Source: Pseudomonas sp. CBZ-4 (GTDB lineage Bacteria; Pseudomonadota; Gammaproteobacteria; Pseudomonadales; Pseudomonadaceae). From it: 64,000 nucleotides of DNA. Below the pieces are notes generated by a model that had not been told where the DNA came from, did no database searches, and saw nothing but the letters and a program-made list of their open reading frames with translations. Shown piece after piece: positions 60,874 to 64,000 of this stretch. Position numbers and translations under genes: made by a program. The DNA lies in the NCBI RefSeq assembly GCF_000346755.1, contig NZ_ANNV01000152.1, positions 1 to 64,000 of the forward strand, read 5' to 3'. Each line of letters starts with the position of its first letter. Position 1 is the stretch's first letter.

Positions 60874-61409
60874 AGCGCGCCACCGGTCCAGCGGACACAC
60901 ATTTGCACTATAGTCCCGTCTCTATAGGGACTATCGATATAATCAATTTTTTTTGTGTTTGCCCTTAGCGAGCAATTTCCGCTGGCAATTACCAACGAAT
61001 GCAATTGCCCTGTATGAACGGCTTTTACGAGCTCCTGAAAACCTTTGCCTCGATGTGCTATACGAGAGTTTATGTTCAGCGCTAGTTTTATAGCATCGAG
61101 ATCCGAATAGACTTCGGGGTGTCGCCGACTAATCGATCCCATGATACCCTGCCCGTCATCAGAGATCGATATATAAAGGAGGTCGTCTTGTTGTGATACG
61201 CTCAATCGCCAATCTACAAACCATGTTGGGCGATGAGCAGCATGCTGATATACATTGCTAACTATTTCAGCAATATGACTATAGCTAGAGTGAAATAGCT
61301 GTTCGAGACCTTTATCCTTAAAAGCACTATCAATGGATCGTAAATCGACTTGCAGCTGAGTAGATTGTTCCAGTTCTATCAAGCAAGGGTATTCGCTCGC
61401 AAGCTTCAT
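60870..61409 (-). CDS. GHKL-fold ATPase (anti-sigma-factor-like kinase)
   Basis: A 179-aa soluble protein with a Bergerat ATP-binding fold: N box EIVSNVYQHA (Glu48, Asn52), G1 box SDDGQGI (Asp84/85) and G2-like HRGKGFQEL (Gly121, Gly123). There is no His-phosphoacceptor domain, so it is an SpoIIAB/RsbW-like or ATP-sensing module rather than a two-component kinase. AAGGA is 7 bases before ATG 61409. It is first in a three-gene operon with the STAS-like and membrane proteins. No sigma factor gene is close by. Confidence 0.82.
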   Translation of the reverse strand: MKLASEYPCLIELEQSTQLQVDLRSIDSAFKDKGLEQLFHSSYSHIAEIVSNVYQHAAHRPTWFVDWRLSVSQQDDLLYISISDDGQGIMGSISRRHPEVYSDLDAIKLALNINSRIAHRGKGFQELVKAVHTGQLHSLVIASGNCSLRANTKKIDYIDSPYRDGTIVQMCVRWTGGAL

Positions 61410-61529
61410 TCAATCGTCCTTTTCAATACCCATAGAAGCGATTTCCACGCCCATCCAGCATCACTATGCCATTATCTAGATTCCGCCACTACCTTAGGTG
61501 ACCGCAATCGGTTCTCAGGGGCAGAAACG

Positions 61530-62150
61530 TCAATCGAATGCGTGCCAGGCCGTATAGATCTCAGCAATCACCTCCATCACCGCCTCCTCAACCCGCCCCT
61601 CATTCCGACACAAAACCCACCCCTGCTCCCCAACCACCCTCTCAAATGCCTCACTACAAGCCACCTGCTCCTCCAACCTATAAATCACCGTACTCCCCAA
61701 CCCCCGCCCTCGCCCCGCCGCTCTCGCCCATGAAATCTCAGGGTCCGTCACCACCCCCACATGCAAATCCGGCACCCGCACCCCTCGATCCAGATTCAAC
61801 TGCAAAATCTGCGCAAACGGCACCAACCTGCGAAACGCCGCATCCGACGGGTACCAACGATCAATCAAGATAATGCTGTCAGCCGGCTGCTTGACCAGCA
61901 CATTCTCGGAGATCCAAGCCCGACTCTCCGCCAGTCGCTCACACACCGCCCATTCCAACGCCCGGCTCGGATCTCTGGCGAGCTTGTTCACCAGCGCCAT
62001 GGTTTCCCCCCTGAAGGGATCACTCTTTTTCTCACACAGGCGGATAACCTTCTTGCCCTGGGCCCGCAGTTCTCGCGTAACCGCCTCCAGCAACGTGGTT
62101 TTCCCGGTCCCCTTGGGCCCATCAAGCGCAACAAACAGCGGACGATTCAT
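61530..62150 (-). CDS. Thymidylate-kinase-like P-loop nucleotide kinase
   Basis: A 206-aa P-loop kinase: Walker A GPKGTGKTT at residues 11-19, and ILIDRWYPSDAAFR, corresponding to the DR-Y motif of dTMP kinases. The lid region is GRGRGLGST. The beginning FVALDGPKGTGKTT is like Tmk, but the standard tmk neighbours (holB, pilZ) are absent, so it is probably an accessory (deoxy)nucleoside or nucleotide kinase. GC content returns to the core level here. Confidence 0.78.
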   Translation of the reverse strand: MNRPLFVALDGPKGTGKTTLLEAVTRELRAQGKKVIRLCEKKSDPFRGETMALVNKLARDPSRALEWAVCERLAESRAWISENVLVKQPADSIILIDRWYPSDAAFRRLVPFAQILQLNLDRGVRVPDLHVGVVTDPEISWARAAGRGRGLGSTVIYRLEEQVACSEAFERVVGEQGWVLCRNEGRVEEAVMEVIAEIYTAWHAFD

Positions 62151-62200
62151 GCGGCAAACAACAAGTGGAAAATTGGCGCCCACTCTACCCCGATTTCTGC

Positions 62201-63517
62201 CTAGCCGAACCGTGGAATTGCCAACCCCAGGCTTTCGCGCAAGGTCGTGCCTTCATACGCCGTGCGATACACCCCACGCGCTTGCAGCAACGGAATGACT
62301 TCCTGCGTGAACCGGCTGAACTGCTCCGGATGCCCTATATAGATGTTGAACCCATCCACCGCCCGCGCCTCGAACCAATCGGCGATTTTCTGCGCGACGG
62401 TCTCCGCCGAGCCCACGAACGCGCCCGGGCGCAGTTGTCGGCCAAACTCCACCGCTTGGCGCAAGGTGAAGCCTTTCTCCCGCGCCTGATCGGCAATCCG
62501 TTTGGCGGCGGTGAAAAAGCTGCTGCGCGCGGCCTCCAAACTCTCCTGGGGAAACGGCGCATCCAAATCGTATTGGCTGAAATCATGCCAGCCAAAATTG
62601 CGCCCGAATTCCTTCAGTGCCAGTTCAAAACTATGGTCGACCTGATGGTAATGCTGCTCGATTTCCCGCGCGTGGGCGTCGCTGTCCCCCACATAGATTT
62701 CGGCGCCGGGCATCACCAGTAACTGTGATGGATCGCGGCCGTGTTGCACCGCCCTGCCCTTTATATCCCGGTAAAACGCCTGGCCCTGTTCGATGCTCGC
62801 AGCGTGAGTGAAGATGACGTCCGCCGTGGCGGCGCCGAGGTCGCGGCCTTGCTCGGAGTCGCCGGCCTGGAAGATCACCGGCTGGCCCTGGGGCGAACGC
62901 TGGATGTTCAGCGGGCCGACCACCGAGAAATGCTCGCCTTTGTGATCCAGGCTGTGCAGTTTGCTCGGGTCGAAGAATTGGCCGGTGGCGCGGTCACGCA
63001 CAAAGGCATCGTCTTCGTAGGAGTTCCACAGTCCTTGCACCACTTGCACGTGTTCGGCCGCGCGGCCGTAGCGTGTGTCGTAGTCGTAGTGCTCGTCACG
63101 GCTGTAGTTGCCCGCTGTGCCGGCATCGCCGCTGGTGACGACGTTCCAGCCGGCGCGGCCTTTGCTGATGAGGTCGAGGGAGGCCAGTCGCCGTGCGACG
63201 TTGTACGGCGAGTTGTAGGACGTCGTCAGGGTACCCACCAGGCCCAAATGCCGCGTGCTCACCGCCAGTGCGGACAGCAGCGTCAGCGGTTCCAGGCGAT
63301 TCAAATAATGAGATGGCGAGCCCGGCGTGATGAACTGGCTGTCGACAATAAACATCAGGTCGAACAGTGCCGCCTCGGCCTGGCGGGCGATGTCGATGTA
63401 CCAGTCGACGTTGACGCTGGCATCGGCCGGCAATTGCGGGTCAAGCCACAGGTTGTGCCGGCCCGGGCCGCCGCAGCCCATGGTCAGGGCACCAAGTTTC
63501 AGCTGTCGTTTGCTCAT
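62201..63517 (-). CDS. NtaA/SnaA/DszA-type FMN-dependent monooxygenase
   Basis: A 438-aa flavin-dependent monooxygenase of the bacterial luciferase superfamily, nitrilotriacetate monooxygenase branch. Motifs include FDLMFIVDSQ, the LTTSYNSPYNVARRLASLD segment and RAGWNVVTS near residue 130, and QPVIFQAGDSEQG. These enzymes use FMNH2 from a separate reductase to cleave C-S or C-N bonds. With a sulfonate-type binding protein 23 bases upstream, a sulfur-scavenging role is likely; the reductase is not in this window. Confidence 0.9.
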   Translation of the reverse strand: MSKRQLKLGALTMGCGGPGRHNLWLDPQLPADASVNVDWYIDIARQAEAALFDLMFIVDSQFITPGSPSHYLNRLEPLTLLSALAVSTRHLGLVGTLTTSYNSPYNVARRLASLDLISKGRAGWNVVTSGDAGTAGNYSRDEHYDYDTRYGRAAEHVQVVQGLWNSYEDDAFVRDRATGQFFDPSKLHSLDHKGEHFSVVGPLNIQRSPQGQPVIFQAGDSEQGRDLGAATADVIFTHAASIEQGQAFYRDIKGRAVQHGRDPSQLLVMPGAEIYVGDSDAHAREIEQHYHQVDHSFELALKEFGRNFGWHDFSQYDLDAPFPQESLEAARSSFFTAAKRIADQAREKGFTLRQAVEFGRQLRPGAFVGSAETVAQKIADWFEARAVDGFNIYIGHPEQFSRFTQEVIPLLQARGVYRTAYEGTTLRESLGLAIPRFG

Positions 63518-63540
63518 GTGTGGGGTGTTCCTTGCGGCGT

Positions 63541-64000
63541 TCAGGGCAGGGTTTTGGCGACGGCGGGCTGTAAGGCGCCGGCAAAGGAGGCGTCGAACAG
63601 GCTGGCGGCGGCGTAGGACTTGACCAGGCCTTCACTGGCGAAAAAGTCCACGGTCTTTTGCGCGTCCACCGGCGACTGGGCGGTGACCGGTTCTACGGTC
63701 GTGCGCGCGCGGGCAAACCAGGCGCGGGCGATGTCGGCGTCGGCGCGGGTGCGTTTGGCCCAGGCATCCGCATACGCGTCGGCGTTGGCCGGGTTCAGGC
63801 GTGTCCAGTCGCGGGCTTTTTTCAGGCGTTGCAGGAAATCGCTGATCTGCGCGCGTTTGGTGTCCACCGCTTTGCTATTGGCGGCGATGTAGCTTTGGGC
63901 CGGGATCAAGCCGTCAGCCGTTGCCAGCACCCGCGCGCCTTGGCGTTCCTGCTGGGTGACGTAGGGTTCCCAGGTGGCGATGACGTCCACCGAGCCGCCT
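63541..64000 (-). CDS. ABC transporter substrate-binding protein, sulfonate (SsuA) type, partial
   Basis: The C-terminal 152 or so residues of a periplasmic binding protein that continues past the window end. GGSVDVIATWEPYV is the hinge-lobe motif of SsuA/TauA-like aliphatic sulfonate binders, followed by the helical C-lobe with QRLKKARDWTRLNPANADAYADAWAKRT. It would deliver an organosulfur compound to an ABC permease encoded outside the window. The transcript leads into the FMN monooxygenase gene. Confidence 0.85.
   Translation of the reverse strand, partial: GGSVDVIATWEPYVTQQERQGARVLATADGLIPAQSYIAANSKAVDTKRAQISDFLQRLKKARDWTRLNPANADAYADAWAKRTRADADIARAWFARARTTVEPVTAQSPVDAQKTVDFFASEGLVKSYAAASLFDASFAGALQPAVAKTLP

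Noticed and set aside
1..64000. CRISPR arrays, tRNA or rRNA genes
   Set aside because: No regularly spaced direct repeats and no tRNA or rRNA signature were seen. The only repeats found are REPINs and isolated dyads; tRNAscan and Infernal would be needed to exclude small RNAs.

Overview
This window looks like chromosome of a Pseudomonas of the fluorescens group. The reasons are high GC with a strong C/G third-position bias, Pseudomonas-type REP/REPIN palindromes built on GTGGGAGCTGGCTTGCCTG, an arn lipid A operon ending in ugd, an MCP and a KaiC/hybrid-kinase pair. No rRNA, tRNA, CRISPR array or complete insertion sequence was seen.

Layout. (1) 67-8492, minus strand: a tightly overlapping MoxR/VWA operon (MoxR ATPase, DUF58, DUF4381, BatA-like, BatB-like with TPRs, BatD-like) that runs into a HAD phosphatase and a periplasmic sulfatase. 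(2) 8563-11937, minus: a DUF1254/DUF1214 protein between two exported, probably outer-membrane proteins. (3) 12108-30380: a signalling block. A triple-receiver hybrid kinase, a CheR-like methyltransferase, a receiver-less CheB methylesterase, a receiver-kinase and a lone receiver form a plus-strand operon. A KaiC-like ATPase with a second hybrid kinase lies on the minus strand. The plus-strand operon is bracketed by two giant paralogous proteins (1163 and 1348 aa), each ending in a YopT/C58-like cysteine protease signature. (4) 30488-32506: a TPR/HEAT protein and a bestrophin-type channel. (5) 32724-40699: acyl-CoA catabolism genes of the isoleucine/valine type in two convergent operons separated by a REPIN. 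(6) 40817-41915: an HPP membrane protein and a small unknown protein. (7) 42119-51448, minus: arnC-A-D-T-E-F, ugd and an extra GT39-type glycosyltransferase; arnB is not at its usual place. (8) 51896-57403: a conserved secreted protein, a stand-alone tyrosine recombinase, a Bcr/CflA-type MFS exporter, an MCP and a small lipoprotein. (9) About 57.4-61.5 kb: an AT-richer accessory island with a HEPN-motif protein, a Hanks-type kinase, a small divergent protein, and a three-gene operon of GHKL ATPase, STAS-like protein and membrane protein. (10) 61530-64000: a thymidylate-kinase-like protein, then an NtaA/SnaA-type FMN monooxygenase and the C-terminal part of a sulfonate-type ABC binding protein, which runs off the window.

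How the parts fit. The MoxR/VWA operon probably supports envelope protein assembly or stress tolerance. The sulfatase at one end and the FMN monooxygenase with its binding protein at the other both suggest organosulfur scavenging. The arn genes modify lipid A for cationic peptide resistance. The signalling block plus the two protease-tailed giants, and the island at 57-61 kb, are the least explained parts. Functions given for them are inferences from motifs and gene order, since no database search could be run.
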